Assembly: GCA_921293015.1 (NCBI GenBank)
Contig: OV121097.1
Span: 12,959,940 to 13,023,939, forward strand
Direction of reading: 5' to 3'
Source: Phorcus lineatus
Lineage: Eukaryota > Mollusca > Gastropoda > Trochida > Trochidae
Length of the DNA: 64,000 nucleotides
Numbering within the stretch: the stretch's first letter is position 1; each line of letters begins with the position of its first letter. Position numbers and translations under genes: made by a program. The notes under the pieces are model-generated. The model had not been told where the DNA came from. It worked only from the letters and a program-made list of their open reading frames with translations, and did no database searches. Shown here piece after piece: positions 48,831 through 60,149 of this stretch.

Positions 48831-49649
48831 GTAGCGCCAAACCAGACTCAAAATCGACTTCTAGCATCAACGATTACGAGCCTCTCTTTGGTGTTGGTTC
48901 TTACCATCAAGATCAGAAGAATCAGAAGAAGGCTCGAACTATTTGAGTAAAGCTTGGCCTATTATTATTTATTTTGACTACATCAGCGTTCCACATAATT
49001 CACTCTCCTTGCAAATTCTTTCACTTTGAAATTGGGTTATAAAGCACGGTATCTGTAGGATTAAAAGCCTCATAGATATGCCTTACGCTGCCAATAAATG
49101 GATTAAAGTAACAAGATTGAATTATTTCAAGCAAGAGGAAATTACTTCCACCAGAATCATAATTCAAAGAAGCTGCTTTCATTTAGAGTATAAAGATAGT
49201 TAAAGCAAAGCCTTTGCGAGAACGTGAATTGTATATTTTGAACAATATGTACTTATTTTGAGATGAGCGTTAACCCTTTGTCTGGTGGAATATTCAGGAA
49301 CTTCTGGCACCCAAATGGTTGAAGAGACACACCATGATTTTCATGAAATTTTATTTAGCATTGTTAAATGCCAGAATACCATAATGATTATGTAAATGAA
49401 AAAATCTGACATATTCATTTTTTAAATGCCAATATATGACAAAAATCCCTAAGAAAGTCACACAAAACCCTTCTATGTGTGAAGAAGCCAAGATAATGTG
49501 ATCCTTTGATAATTATGTAACTTATCAAGTGCAATCAACTCCAAATTATTTCTTTGTCTGTAAAGTGCTAATGGTCACTTAAACCCTACATGTATGTATT
49601 TTATGTATGTTATTTTTATATGACAATTATCTTTCCATATTCCTATATA

Positions 49650-50017
49650 CCGTATTCGACTTAATAACCGCCCACTCCCCTATAAGCGCCCACCCACCAC
49701 GTTTTTGACTGAACAATATGCGTCCTGATTTAGCGCCCACCTCTCAACATTGCTTACCTTGCATGCTGATTCATTGAAGAAGGTTTTTTCAGTCTTTCAA
49801 TAAGTCTTTTACTTCCACTAAAGTGAAGAATACAGGGTATTTCAAGACCCCCAGCCACCATCAAAATGATAAAAGTTACAAAACCATATTTCAAAGACAT
49901 GTGTATCGTAAGAAAACACTTTGAAGACTAAACTTGAGGACAATTTTTAGCCTTTTAATAAGCGCCCCCTTTTACCAATTTTTTAAGCGCCCTGGGCGCT
50001 TATCACGTCGAATACGG
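49650..50017. mobile_element. TA-flanked MITE, TIR CCGTATTCGAC
   Basis: CCGTATTCGACTTAATAACC at 49650 and the inverted form ending AATACGG at 50017, with TA on both sides (49648-49649, 50018-50019). The subterminal AGCGCCCTGGGCGCT is a near-perfect palindrome. Known: TA duplication is typical of Tc1/mariner-type elements. Length 368 bp, noncoding. Confidence 0.82.
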
Positions 50018-50446
50018 TAATTACAAAATGATGTTTTTACACGTTTTTCCGCGATTCTGATTGGACGAGATCTCTTGTGCATTCATACTTTATGACGTCA
50101 CAATCTGACAGAACAAATGTACGCAAAGCTAGTCTGGTTATGACAACGTCGCGTTACTTTGGTTCTTTTGCAAAATAAAATATGTACACATGTTGTTATC
50201 TAAATAACTGTGTTGATAACCAGATCGATACACTGTTTGCCAAAATGAACTACATAAAAAATACATAAAATATAAATTGTTCTTTAGTCTGGTTTGGATA
50301 TAATAAAAAAATACATTTGAACAAATGACCACACCAGAAGCGATACAGTGTCTTTTTAAAAAATCAAAATCAAAACTTTATACCACGTACGTTCATTTTG
50401 TCAAAATAAGGAATTTATCAAACATAATTGATATTTTTCAGCAACA

Positions 50447-50735
50447 GGTGAATTGGGGTTTAACGCAGCTTTCAAGGGTATTTCACTTATATCGCGGCTG
50501 CTAGTATTATTGTAGGAAGAAAGCCTACAACAGCATTGTGGCTATGTATTGTGGTTAAACCTGCAAGCATTGGTTGGAACTAGTGACCCATGGGTGGTAC
50601 TGTGCTGTAATTCAGTGTAGCATTGCACCCAAACCTTACTGTGTGTAGAATCATTCTCTACTGCAGACAAAGTTGTTGAGTACCTGGCGAGATTCGAACC
50701 CTGGACCTCTCGATGCAAAGCCAAACTTTTTAATA
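50447..50735 (-). mobile_element. GTTAAACCCC-type SINE, minus strand
   Basis: Read on the minus strand it has a head with GGTCCAGGGTTCGAATCTCG, then CTGCAGTAGAGAATGATTCT, a GGTTTGGGTGCAATGCTACA word, CAGTACCACCCATGGGTCAC and a 3' end GCTGCGTTAAACCCCAATTC. It is essentially full length and carries the best-preserved B box of the family in this window. Confidence 0.82.
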
Positions 50736-51239
50736 GCTGAAGAGTTAGAAATGAGTTGTCAAATATATAGTTACACTGTTTTTCATAATTGTCTTTTTAT
50801 TTTTTTATTTTTTACCAACTTGCTCAGGTAACTTGGCTTTAATATACTTAAACCAGTCTAAATTACCCCATAATATCAATATGCATTTGGTTTTTTGGTT
50901 TTTTTCATGAAAATTAATCATTTGTTTTGTGTGATTGATTAGATTTTATTCATTCTTCTATAAACATGAAAATATTTCTGTGATAGATTTCATCAATTTA
51001 TTCATGCCAGTCCCAATTAGGTTTTACAATTGTTTGTGCATGACAAATTGTGATGTATTATAGCTCTCTTATAATCTCTTTTATTTTTAAAAATCTCATG
51101 TTCTGTTTAATTAAAATTTGTAACAAAATTTAATTTGACAAGAACTATTCCATAGTGAAATAAACAAGTGTTATATTTCAAATAATTAGTCATAACCTTG
51201 CAACCAAGCACATGTTTAATGTCATTTTTCTCTTTGCAG

Positions 51240-51332
51240 TACGAGTTCAAGGCAAAAGCGATCAAGAAAAAAAAAGTAGTTCTGACAGTTTCCGTGGAAG
51301 GAGTTAAAGTCAACATGAGGAAAAAGAAAAAA
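51240..51332 (+). CDS. NOS1AP: NOS1AP (CAPON) internal exon, part of the PTB/PID domain
   Basis: Seen: a 31-codon open exon reading YEFKAKAIKKKK, then VVLTVSVEGVKVNM, then RKKKK. It is preceded by a pyrimidine-rich tract ending TCTCTTTGCAG and followed by the donor GTAAGTAA. Known: vertebrate NOS1AP reads YEFKAKNIKKKK, then a short strand with VSVDGVKV, then a lysine run, and an optional LLLLQ insertion follows that run, so a splice boundary is expected just there. The segment covers a beta strand, a basic loop and the next strand of the N-terminal PTB domain. NOS1AP is a cytoplasmic adaptor whose C-terminus binds the nNOS PDZ domain and whose PTB domain binds partners such as Dexras1 and Scribble. 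The exon is phase 0 at both ends as read. The expected neighbours (an upstream exon ending near AAMRRIR, a downstream one near EWTWDES) were not found in the window. The basic run is long but matches the family. Confidence in the family is high; which paralogue or isoform is unknown. Confidence 0.93.
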
Positions 51333-51699
51333 GTAAGTAAACTTTTTATTGAATCAATGCAAATTAAAACATCTTTTAATCTCTTTTGACATCAAAATCA
51401 TCAAATATGACATTAGATGATTTCGCAGAGGAACAATTTTAAAACTACCTCTCACTTTTACAAGTATACTTCAAACATGCACTTGTAGGTACTTGGAAAT
51501 TTTAAGTTGGAAAAGTTCAAACGGTGTTTTCTTTGATAAGTGAAAATAAATGTAAGAACCCTATTTGGATTTTTTTTCAGTTGTATGTTCTGAGCTCTGA
51601 TTTTGATCGTCGGGAAACTTAGGTTTGCACAATCTTTTTCTAAACACTGATTTAGATCAGTCGAATTTAATTTGATTTAAGTTTGTTCCAATGGTCGGA

Positions 51700-52200
51700 T
51701 GCCTTCATAATGATTTGACTTTAACGCTAAAGACTCTGCCTCATTTCGCCATTAATCATTAGCAAGCCAATATTTCGTCAGTCTCCTTGACGCACGATGA
51801 GACTATGTTGTGGTAATGATCGAACGAAATTTTCAACCTGTAGGGGAGCTGCTGTCAGGAGTGATCCAACATTCACGATTCAATGGACATAATCGTAAAA
51901 CGGAATTAACGACAATCGTGGATCAAAGAAGCGACTCTGAATCGGTCTTACAGACCTCAATCTGGTCACTCCATCTTCCCGGGAAAATCTCGATTTTATT
52001 GAAAGTAATTGAGAATTCATCGATTCGGATTTAAAACTCAAGTTCTCTGACTTCTTTTCTCGTCTGTATAAAAGCCATCTGCTTACATTGAGGTACTCAA
52101 TCAGGGGAGATAATACACTGGACTCTTCATTAGTGGAGGTAGAATGTTTAAGGGGCAATTCAGCTCCAAGCCTTCTCATAGTGTCATGCCATTAGCAAAT
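51700..52200. promoter_or_regulatory. Unique CpG-bearing island downstream of the NOS1AP exon
   Basis: Begins about 370 bp after the exon. Contains CATTTCGCCATTAATCATTA (homeodomain-type TAAT words), GACGCACGATGAG, CACGATTCAATGGACATAAT and GTGGATCAAAGAAGCGACTC. Open frames on both strands (51810-52034 plus, 51880-52179 minus) look like by-products of composition rather than exons. Confidence 0.33.
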
Positions 52201-52361
52201 TAAGCCGCTTGAAGCTACTTGACTTCACAAATCTTGAAGCTTTATTCATCAGATTGTAGCCCTACCAATCCAAATAGGCTGTTGAAATTTGTTGATATAT
52301 ATTTAACCTTCTGTAGTGTCATACAGTGTAAAGTGCTGTAGATTTCTAATTTAGCATTAAG

Positions 52362-52672
52362 GTGTATATTCTCAACAGTGCAGTGGTTAGTGCCTTCTGC
52401 TTTGATCGAGAGGTCTTGGGTTTGAATCCCGCCAGGGACTCAAGGACTTTGCCTGCAGTAGAGAACTATTCTACATGTAGTAAGGTTTGGGTGCAAAGCT
52501 ACACTGAATTCCAGCAAAGTACCACCTATGGTTCAATAGCTCAAGCTGAAACTCGCAGGTTTTCATTCATAGCATAGCCAAAACACAGCTTCAGACGTAC
52601 GTCCTGCATGCAATAAAACTAGCAGCCGAGAACTAAGCGAAATATTTTTGAAAGCGGTGTTAAACCCAAAAT
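52362..52672 (+). mobile_element. GTTAAACCCC-type SINE, plus strand
   Basis: Same family as the copies at 1668, 3753 and 50447: CAGTGGTTAGTGCCTTCTGC, CTTGGGTTTGAATCCCGCC, CTGCAGTAGAGAACTATTCT, ATAAAACTAGCAGCCGAG and GCGGTGTTAAACCC. The copy lies about 1 kb after the NOS1AP exon. Confidence 0.82.
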
Positions 52673-53542
52673 AAGATTCTTGGCATTTCTTGGCACTCTG
52701 GCAGTTGAAGATTTAAAAAAGATTAAAATACATAGATAAATATTATTTGAAAACCCCATTTAAAACATTAACCCCCCTCCCTCCCCCCACTGTAAGTGCT
52801 GAGATGGACACGCATAAGCTAAGTTATAATAACTGCTTAGGTGTACTAACTAGGCATGGGTATCGCTACTCATTTCCGTATTCTAATATATTGCGATATA
52901 GAGAGGCATATTGCAATATATTGGTACATTTCATATTCTTAATTTTCCATGCTCTCTTAACTAAATAACATCAATTATATTAGTGATCAATGCTCAACTG
53001 GCTCATTTTGTAAAGAAAGATAATTCAGTGATGGGTTTCAGACTTGAAACATGTTTGTGCTATTTTCACTTGGCGAGTTCACTCTTCAACTTCCAGTATA
53101 GTCACGTTTTTTGGTTATATTTTTCTTCAATCATATACTAACCACTTAATTAGTACTAACAGACAATGTAAAATACTGACCAAAGCCTTTAATTAATACA
53201 GATAATGCATTACTCAACCAAATGGATGTTTCTAGTTCATGACAAATTTTCAGTCACGGGTTCTGTCTCAAAAATAGTTCACACCATTTCCGAAGCTGAA
53301 ATCATATGAATTTGTCTTTCTCTCTGGAAATAGGGAAATCATGTTAGCTATTGCAAATGGATGATATTGGAATATGATTGAGCTTGTAAACATTGTGAAC
53401 AGGAGAGGCACAAAGTGTTCTATTTTAAGTTGGTGTCCTAATGGATGATCTATTACTCTCTTGTGATTCTTGCAGATTTCATCATTATATTTCAGGTTAA
53501 AAAACTGGAAATTAGTTCCCTTGAATTTTTTAAATCGGGATG

Positions 53543-53752
53543 TTGAAGGGACAGTAGCATGTGTGATCGTGCAAAAAAACAAATATAAATGTTTTCACTT
53601 GATAAACCATACTTTCTTCAACTACTACTGATAATTGTGTAGAGTGATGAGGAATTTGACTTTCTGACCATAATGCAGATGGCATAAACATAGATTTATC
53701 GACAAAAAATTGAAATTTTAAATTTTCAAAAAACATGCCACTGCTACTTTAA
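53543..53752. mobile_element. TTAA-flanked MITE, TIR like AGGGGCAGTGGCA
   Basis: The left end TTGAAGGGACAGTAGCATG and right end CATGCCACTGCTACTTTAA are inverted repeats, with TTAA (left copy TTGA) at the ends. Known: TTAA duplications fit Kolobok or piggyBac families. The interior (TAATGCAGATGGCATAAACA) is related to copies at 3065 and 1260. Confidence 0.7.
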
Positions 53753-54737
53753 GTAGAGAACAAATCTTCAACTGGAAGAGGAGGCCCAGAGCTAAAACAT
53801 TTGGACAAAAAGAGAAAAAAAAAATCATTTGGCTTTAAAATTGTTTTCTTGCACAGTAGTTTGGTCAATCTGAGAACATGTTTGACACTTGGTCTAGTCA
53901 AGCCTCTTCTCAAGTGAGTTATATATATCGATCTCCTGTGTTTGTCGTCTTTATTGCCAAAATGTTATTCTTAGAACCCTAAAATCATACAGATTTGTTA
54001 TTCCTGATTTCTGCGATCTTCATTGATCCCCGGCAGATTGTCCAATATGGTTTTGCATGGTCAAACTGACCAGTGTATGGCCAGTTTGGAGATAGTTGTT
54101 TAAGTGAACCCTTATTTGTGAAAATGTCCTTATTACCAAAAAAATATTTGTTCTTGACCTACTCCTTTGACAGTTATCTTTCTTGATAAGCACACTTAAA
54201 ATTAAACACAAATATCATCTTGAGTATGTGTTCACAGTCTTCGCAAAGATGGTATGGAGTCTATAAAAGAGTATATAAGGTTTTTTCTGTAGTGGTATGC
54301 AACTGGTCAAATCAATTATGTCCCCTAGCAGAAGTTAACCTGCAGCCATCTTAAGTTACTCACTTCCTCTTGTAGAGAAATTGAGGAATTTTTAAGGCCT
54401 TAAGACACAATTGTCCATTGTCCATATACCTTTCTATCATCGTGTTAAACAAGCTTTGTCTTTATTTTGCAAAATGTTTCTATGTTTTTTTAATAAGCCA
54501 TTCTTATAGAAAAATGTCCTGATTTGTTTTTCTAAACTAAATGTATTTAATAATCCTTAAAAACAAGCTCAATATGATCTAACTGATGTGAAATCCTTGT
54601 GAACAGTTAGATATCAATGAATTCATGTTGTGACCAGGGTAATGACCAAATATAACATGACTGACCAATGTCCATCTGTTTTATCAATCCTTCAGTCTTA
54701 TTTCAAATCGAGCTCAGGCCAGTGCATCTTATCAAAT

Positions 54738-54995
54738 GTTATTCCTCGAACTGCTTCCATTGAGAGTAGGTATTATTGACCTCAATGGATTATGTTCTGG
54801 TCAAATTAAGTTAGTGTTTGACCACTGTCCAGCTGTGTTTTAATCATCACTCCTCCAAATCCAACTCAAAGGAATGTTGTCTTTATTTTCAAAATGTTAT
54901 TCCTCGAACTGCTTCATTCAGAGTAGCCATTATTGATCTCATTGGATTAAGTTCTGGTCAAATTAAGCCTGTGTTTGACCACTGTCCACTTGTTT
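54738..54995. repeat. 157-bp tandem duplication
   Basis: TGTTATTCCTCGAACTGCTT at 54738 and 54895. The copies continue with GAGAGTAGGTATTATTGACC, TGGATTATGTTCTGGTCAAA and GTGTTTGACCACTGTCCA. Looser relatives extend back to about 53940 (AAAATGTTATTCTTAGAACC). Confidence 0.85.
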
Positions 54996-55330
54996 GTTGA
55001 GCCTGCCAAGCACCTGTTTCTGTGGTCATCCAAAACAAAGAAATCGTGGCCAAGCGCTGTGGAGTGTTTGTCCTCTGTCGGTTTACGCAAATCCTGTCGA
55101 GATAAGATGGAGAGGACCGCTAACACAAACACTTGTAAACAGTTGCAGACTTTACTTTGCTGTGCAATCGGCAAAGTTGCCGGACAATCACTCCAAGTTG
55201 TTCCACAATAGTTGCCGATGCTATACCCTCGGATCAAGAGATCCTCTATCAAATAACCTGATTAGATTACCGATGCACTATTGTTGAGCATGTCTCTAAA
55301 GAACGATGCGTTTACAGTTTGTCTGTTCTA
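54990..55330. promoter_or_regulatory. Unique GC-richer island with forkhead/GATA-type words
   Basis: Includes AAAACAAAGAAATCGTGGCC, GTCGAGATAAGATGGAGAGG, AACACAAACACTTGTAAACA and ACTATTGTTGAGCATG. Three open frames of 78-101 codons overlap on both strands, which is more consistent with unusual composition than with a gene. No domain was recognised. Confidence 0.33.
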
Positions 55331-55559
55331 AGATTTGTTTCTTGAGGGTCGCTTCTCAGGTGTTTTCGTTGGTAAGAGGAAGATTTTCAGAAACTTTGAT
55401 GGAGGACTATGATTAGATCCATGGGTAAGGTTCAGGGTCAAGGTCAAGGGTTATGTCTAGATATCAAGTGAATTTGTGCCATTTTCTGCTATCTTGAATA
55501 GCTGCTGCCAACTTTTCTTTTTTTCAGAAAATGGTGCTTGACTTCTTTAGACTTGTTTT

Positions 55560-55935
55560 ATTTCTATCCTTCTTAGGGTCTTACTGACAGACATTTTGGA
55601 GTTATTGTTAAAGATTAGAGATTGAGGGTTATGTTTAGAGTTAGGGCTTGGTTTGCACTTATTGGGCAATGCTGACGTTAAAGATAAGGGGTAACGAGTT
55701 TTGGGTTAGTGGTGGAGCTGTGCACACTTGTATGGGTTATGTTAAAATTTATGATACTTTGCATGAATTTATGATTGAGGGTTGGGTTTTGGCAATGGTT
55801 TATAGGTCTTAATTTTGTTCGTTGGTTAGGTTGTGGATCAGTGTAGTTATTAGGGTTAGAGATCTGGTTATGGTTTAGGGTTAGATTAAACTGTTTGGAA
55901 GTTTGGATTTGAGGATAATAGGATTATTGGTTAGG
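55560..55935. repeat. Degenerate TTAGGG/GGTTAG-rich stretch
   Basis: Words such as GAGGGTTATGTTTAGAGTTA, GAGTTTTGGGTTAG, TTAGGGTTAGAG and GGTTTAGGGTTAG are clustered. They resume after the CTACCCCTA element at 60091-60150 (TTATGGTTAGGTTGAGG), so the element lies within this stretch. The stretch resembles decayed telomere-type repeats but has no perfect array. Confidence 0.5.
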
Positions 55936-56039
55936 AAGCTACCCCTACAAAAAAAAATGGCTAGAAAATATGTTGCGGAAGCATTGCCAGAACAGGAATT
56001 TTACCATTGCCGGAATGTATCCGCAAGTACTTCCAGACC

Positions 56040-56600
56040 ATCTCGGAAACGTTTCGGAAGCATTGCCAGAAAGCCATAAAACCTTCAGGCCATCTTAGAC
56101 TTTGTGGAGATGGTTCAGAACCATTGCCAGAAAGCCATAAAACCTTCTCAAACCCTCATTCATTTATTTGTGGACATGGTGCTGAACCATTGCCAGAAAG
56201 CCATAAAAACTTCTCAAGCCCTCATAAACTTTATTTGTGGAGATGTTGCGGAAACAATGCCAGAAAGCAATAAAACCTTCCTCATCAATTTATTTGTGGA
56301 CATGGTGCTGAACCATTGCCAGAAAGCCATAAAACCTTTTTTAACCCTCATAATTTTATTTGTGGACATGGTGCGGAAGCATTGCCAGAAAGCCATAAAA
56401 ACTTCTCAAGCCCTCATAAACTTTATTTGTGGAGATGGTGCGGGAACAATGCCAGAAAGCAATAAAACCTTCTCAAGCTCATCATAAATTTATTTGTGGA
56501 CATGGTGCGGAAGCATTGCCAGTAAGCCATAAAAACTTGTCAACCACTTGTAAACGATATATGTTGAGATGCTTCGGAAGCATTGCCAGAAAGCCATAAA
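56040..56600. repeat. 66-67-bp subterminal tandem array, left arm of the CTACCCCTA element
   Basis: About eight copies of a unit containing ATTGCCAGAAAGCCATAAAA, then CTTCTCAAGCCCTCATAAA, then TTTATTTGTGGACATGGTGC. Successive CCATTGCCAG words start at 56121 and 56187, giving the period. The unit length is close to a multiple of three, so long open frames appear on both strands here; these are not regarded as genes. Confidence 0.85.
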
Positions 56601-57911
56601 AGCATACAAACAACCATTACAACAACACACAGCCACCTCACATCCATTTCCTTAAAAAATGTACAACCATAATGAAGTTACATCTACTCTCATGTATACA
56701 TTTTGTCTTTTAATTTTCAAACACTAAAAATACAACAAAACATGTGTCTGTATTAGAATATTTTTAATAAACATTCTAATATTAACAGCTCTCTAATACA
56801 AACTACTACATGAAATACACATCAAGTCATAACAATATTTTAAGTACAAACCAGTGTTCTAAAACCATCCAATCTGTTAATGCACAATGTTGATAAGATG
56901 AATCAGGCAGACAAATCGGGTGTAGTGGTTTTTTTTGTAGACATGGCAGGTTTGCAGACATAAACTTTTTTGGGTCCGTAAGCATTGTAGAATGTGCCAA
57001 AGAAGTATTATTTACAGGCATTAAATATATGACTGATGATTTATCCTTTTTATATTTAGTCTTAGCAAAATTATTCAGCATTGACAAGCACATTATCAGT
57101 GATACAATCACTTAAATAAATAAAGGTCAATGAGATATTATCTTGAAATAATATAGAATCATACATTTGATAATGCAAAATTATCTCTTTTAATCTGTAT
57201 ATGAACCCACCTTCAATCTGTTTATGAATTAACATTGTCTACAAATCCATCCACCATCATTTTTTCACAACATGTTATCATATTGTATGAAAAATATTTT
57301 GTAATGTTCGATCTTTACTTCAAGACTAATTCACTGCACATGCTGCATAAGAATACATGGAGATGAAGAATTCTTCCTTGTTCCACCTCTCCTTTTCTTG
57401 TTCAAATCTTCTTTCTAAAACATCAAGTAAATCACTTGTGAAAGCAAGTTTAGAGAAATAAAGGGGTCATATATTTATCATATACAATCATCTTAAGGAA
57501 AACCATAATTGAAATTATAAAAATATAAAGTAATTGTTTTATAATTATTCCAAGGGTTGGTTAAGAATTTATTAGTTACAGAAAATCCAAAATTTAGTGT
57601 TCACCAATAATTTTATGCTATATTAAATCATTATTCAAGTTCAATAGCAGGAATAAATATAAAGTGCTTTAACATTTTGTATTATAATCCCGTATTCCAA
57701 ATATTTACATACATTTAAGTTCAGCAATACTAACATTTATGAGTGTAAGTTTTATAAAAATAAATTTCATATTCCAATAAGTATACACACAAATTATGTT
57801 ATGCTAATTATATGTTCTGAAATGAACACATGTGATCAAACTTAAAACTGGGAACAACTTAATGGTTTTACAATTATTGATTGCAAATTTCAATTATCAA
57901 TTTCAGGTTAA

Positions 57912-58190
57912 ATGGCAAATAGTATCAAGTTCTCCCACACCATTTATTGGACAATCAGCCTGTCTGGGTTTTCACAAAAAGAAATTACAATTAATCAAGA
58001 CTATCTATTTGTAAATTGGAGTGCACCCTCTGATGCGATTCCTAATCTAACCAGTTTAGAAATATACTGCATGTTTATTGAAGAATTAGGTCAGCAAACT
58101 TACAGTGCCAGCTGTTTCCTGTTATATAATGACTTGTCCACTTTCCTCCTCTCCCAGCAGTCATGGTTCAGAGCACACCTATGTAAATAA
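57912..58190 (+). other. Unrecognised open stretch inside the CTACCCCTA element
   Basis: A 92-codon open frame begins MANSIKFSHTIYW and includes NWSAPSDAIPNL; it ends at a stop at 58190. It has more balanced composition than its surroundings. A second open stretch (58463-58687) includes GGHCSSLVTGQAGSWVLQ. Neither was matched to a known domain, and both could be chance frames or exon fragments of a transposon protein. Confidence 0.25.
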
Positions 58191-59710
58191 TGCCATCTTT
58201 GCTTAATATTGTCAAAGAAATGGAACTACATATAACTTTCATCAAATCAGTGTTAATAAAACACAACTTAACTTGTCAACAGTGGCAATCAGTAACTTTA
58301 TTACATATTCTACTGAAGGGAATGGACTTGAAATTTTTTTTCATTTTGACTGTCTGAAGCCAACATTTCAATGATTTTTTTTATCAGCTCTTTCATGAAA
58401 TAAGGAAGAGCAATAAGGTTAAGATATTTTACTGTGTATGTAGCATTAATGGTCTACTTACTTTGGTTTTTGCAACTGTAGATATGCCTTCTATTTCTGT
58501 TGGCAACTGTGATTTTAATAATCAAGAATCAGTTGTTTTTGCTAATGGCGGCCATTGCTCCTCGTTAGTGACAGGTCAGGCAGGAAGTTGGGTCTTGCAG
58601 TCAGTCAAAGGGGGTAAAGACAGCAGAGATTCTGATTGGATAATAATGTCCAGCCTCATCAGGTGTGAGGCAGAAGGTATTGAATAGTGTAAAGAACCTT
58701 AAACTGTGATCTTTTCCAAAAAGAAGAGTCAAGTCATTGAATGGCATTTAGAAGTGGTGTCTTAAAAAACAAACAAGCTATTTCTTGGCAACAGCTTCTT
58801 AAGAAAAGAGTAATGGATATAAATTTGAGTCAAGGACTTTGATCAAAATGTATATTCTTAGCTTGAAATAAATAAAATATATGGATGAATTTATAAGTTT
58901 ACATTAAATTCAGAAAATGTATAATCATATAAGCTTTGATATTTTTTTAACAACATTGAACTTTTCAAGTTTATTTGCAACTTATCTGATTTGTGATAAG
59001 AATTAAAACAAGAATTTAATTTTAAAATTTTACTTTTCAGCTCAATATTGCCATGTTTCCTATATTTGCTATTAATTTCAATATAATTACATGACTTGAA
59101 TGTGAAATTAACCAAGGATAATCTTTGATCACAACCTAATATAACAATTTAACCTTTTTGTACATGATGTTAGTTACTAAGCAACTAAACATCTAAATAG
59201 ACTGTTTATCAAAAGTATCACCTCACTTACAAATGTACATAAACATAAGCCTTGAGAACATAAACTTTGATTAAGGTTTGATAAGATATCAATAAGACTC
59301 TTTGAATTACAACATGAATTAAACATTTTGAATTACATCTATTAAACAAATTACTATACAAACATTTTAACAACTTAATGATCCATGAAGTGATTAACCT
59401 GTTAAGGTAGCAATTAACAAAACTGTTTACAGCCATGGACAATGGGTGGATTTTCTCTCCTCTATTCATTGGTCCCCTTCTTAATTGAAAGCTCAACCCA
59501 TCATAATCTATATAGCCAATCATGTTTTATTTGGACTATATGCAAGTTGCGAGTTACTGTGTTCATTTCCTCTTCTGTTATTTATTCATAAAATCCAAAT
59601 CAAATATATGCATGGAATGACTATTCATATCAAACACTACAAATTAGACGAACTAATTAGCATGTTAAAATGCAAAATAAGATAAAAAAAATCATGTCCA
59701 CCGTGTAAAT

Positions 59711-59960
59711 TATCTTCTGGCAATGTTGCGGAAGGGTCTCCACAAGAAGTACTAGGTAGCAAATACATTGCTGCAAATCCTTTTAAATATTTTATTGCCT
59801 TGCAGCCAAACGATACCCTTCCAAAGCATCTCCACAGGGCCAATTATCTTCTGGCAATGTTGCGGAAGGGTCTCCACAAGAAAGACTGGGTAGCTAATAC
59901 ATTGCAGCAACACCTTTTTAAATATTTTATTGCTTTACAGCCTGAAGATACCCTTTCCGC
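59711..59960. repeat. 134-bp direct repeat, right arm of the CTACCCCTA element
   Basis: ATCTTCTGGCAATGTTGCGG at about 59712 recurs at about 59846. The copies continue through GGGTCTCCACAAGAA, TAAATATTTTATTGC and a GATACCCTT-type word. The array is the inward-facing counterpart of the left-arm array but has a different unit length. Confidence 0.8.
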
Positions 59961-60149
59961 ACCATTGCCAGAAACCCTTCCGCTAGCGGCAATGGTAAAA
60001 TTTTGCTCAAAACTCTTGAAAAGATGATGCGGAGATGATTCGGCAATGTTTCGGCAACATCTTTTTAGGAAATTTTTTTTATAGGGGTAGTTATGGTTAG
60101 GTTGAGGACTGAGGATTATGGTTAAGCCTTTGGTTGAGTGATATATGGT

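Larger units (their letters stand above)
1..51239 (+). other. Intron (at least 51 kb) upstream of the NOS1AP exon
   Basis: Inferred from the acceptor at 51239 and the lack of any recognisable upstream exon of the same gene. The interval is AT-rich, stop-rich in all frames and filled with repeats. A gene nested inside the intron cannot be excluded, but no other host exon was recognised. A short missed NOS1AP exon would split this intron. Confidence 0.7.
55939..60090. mobile_element. 4.15-kb inverted-repeat DNA element with subterminal tandem repeats
   Basis: Seen: the ends are CTACCCCTACAAAAAAAA (55939) and, inverted, CTACCCCTATAAAAAAAA (ending 60090), an 18-base terminal inverted repeat with one mismatch. 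Just inside lie words of the type TTGCGGAAGCATTGCCAGAA (left) and TTCTGGCAATGTTGCGGAAG (right), which are inverted to each other. The left side expands into a 66-67-bp tandem array and the right side has a 134-bp direct repeat. The middle (about 56640-59690) is AT-rich with two unrecognised open stretches on the + strand, 57912-58190 and 58463-58687. Inference: a DNA transposon, probably nonautonomous since no transposase was recognised. No convincing target-site duplication was found; GGTTAGG occurs just outside both ends but at unequal distances in a locally GGTTAG-rich stretch. Confidence 0.68.

Noticed and set aside
54947-55287. Three overlapping frames on both strands as a possible exon
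   Set aside because: Simultaneous openness on both strands and lack of any recognised domain suit a noncoding GC-richer island better.
56007-56487. Repetitive frames with HCQKAIK-type units
   Set aside because: They are the 66-67-bp subterminal array of the CTACCCCTA element read as protein.
55929-60101. GGTTAGG as target-site duplication of the 4.15-kb element
   Set aside because: It lies three and four bases away from the two ends respectively, and the word is common in the local background.
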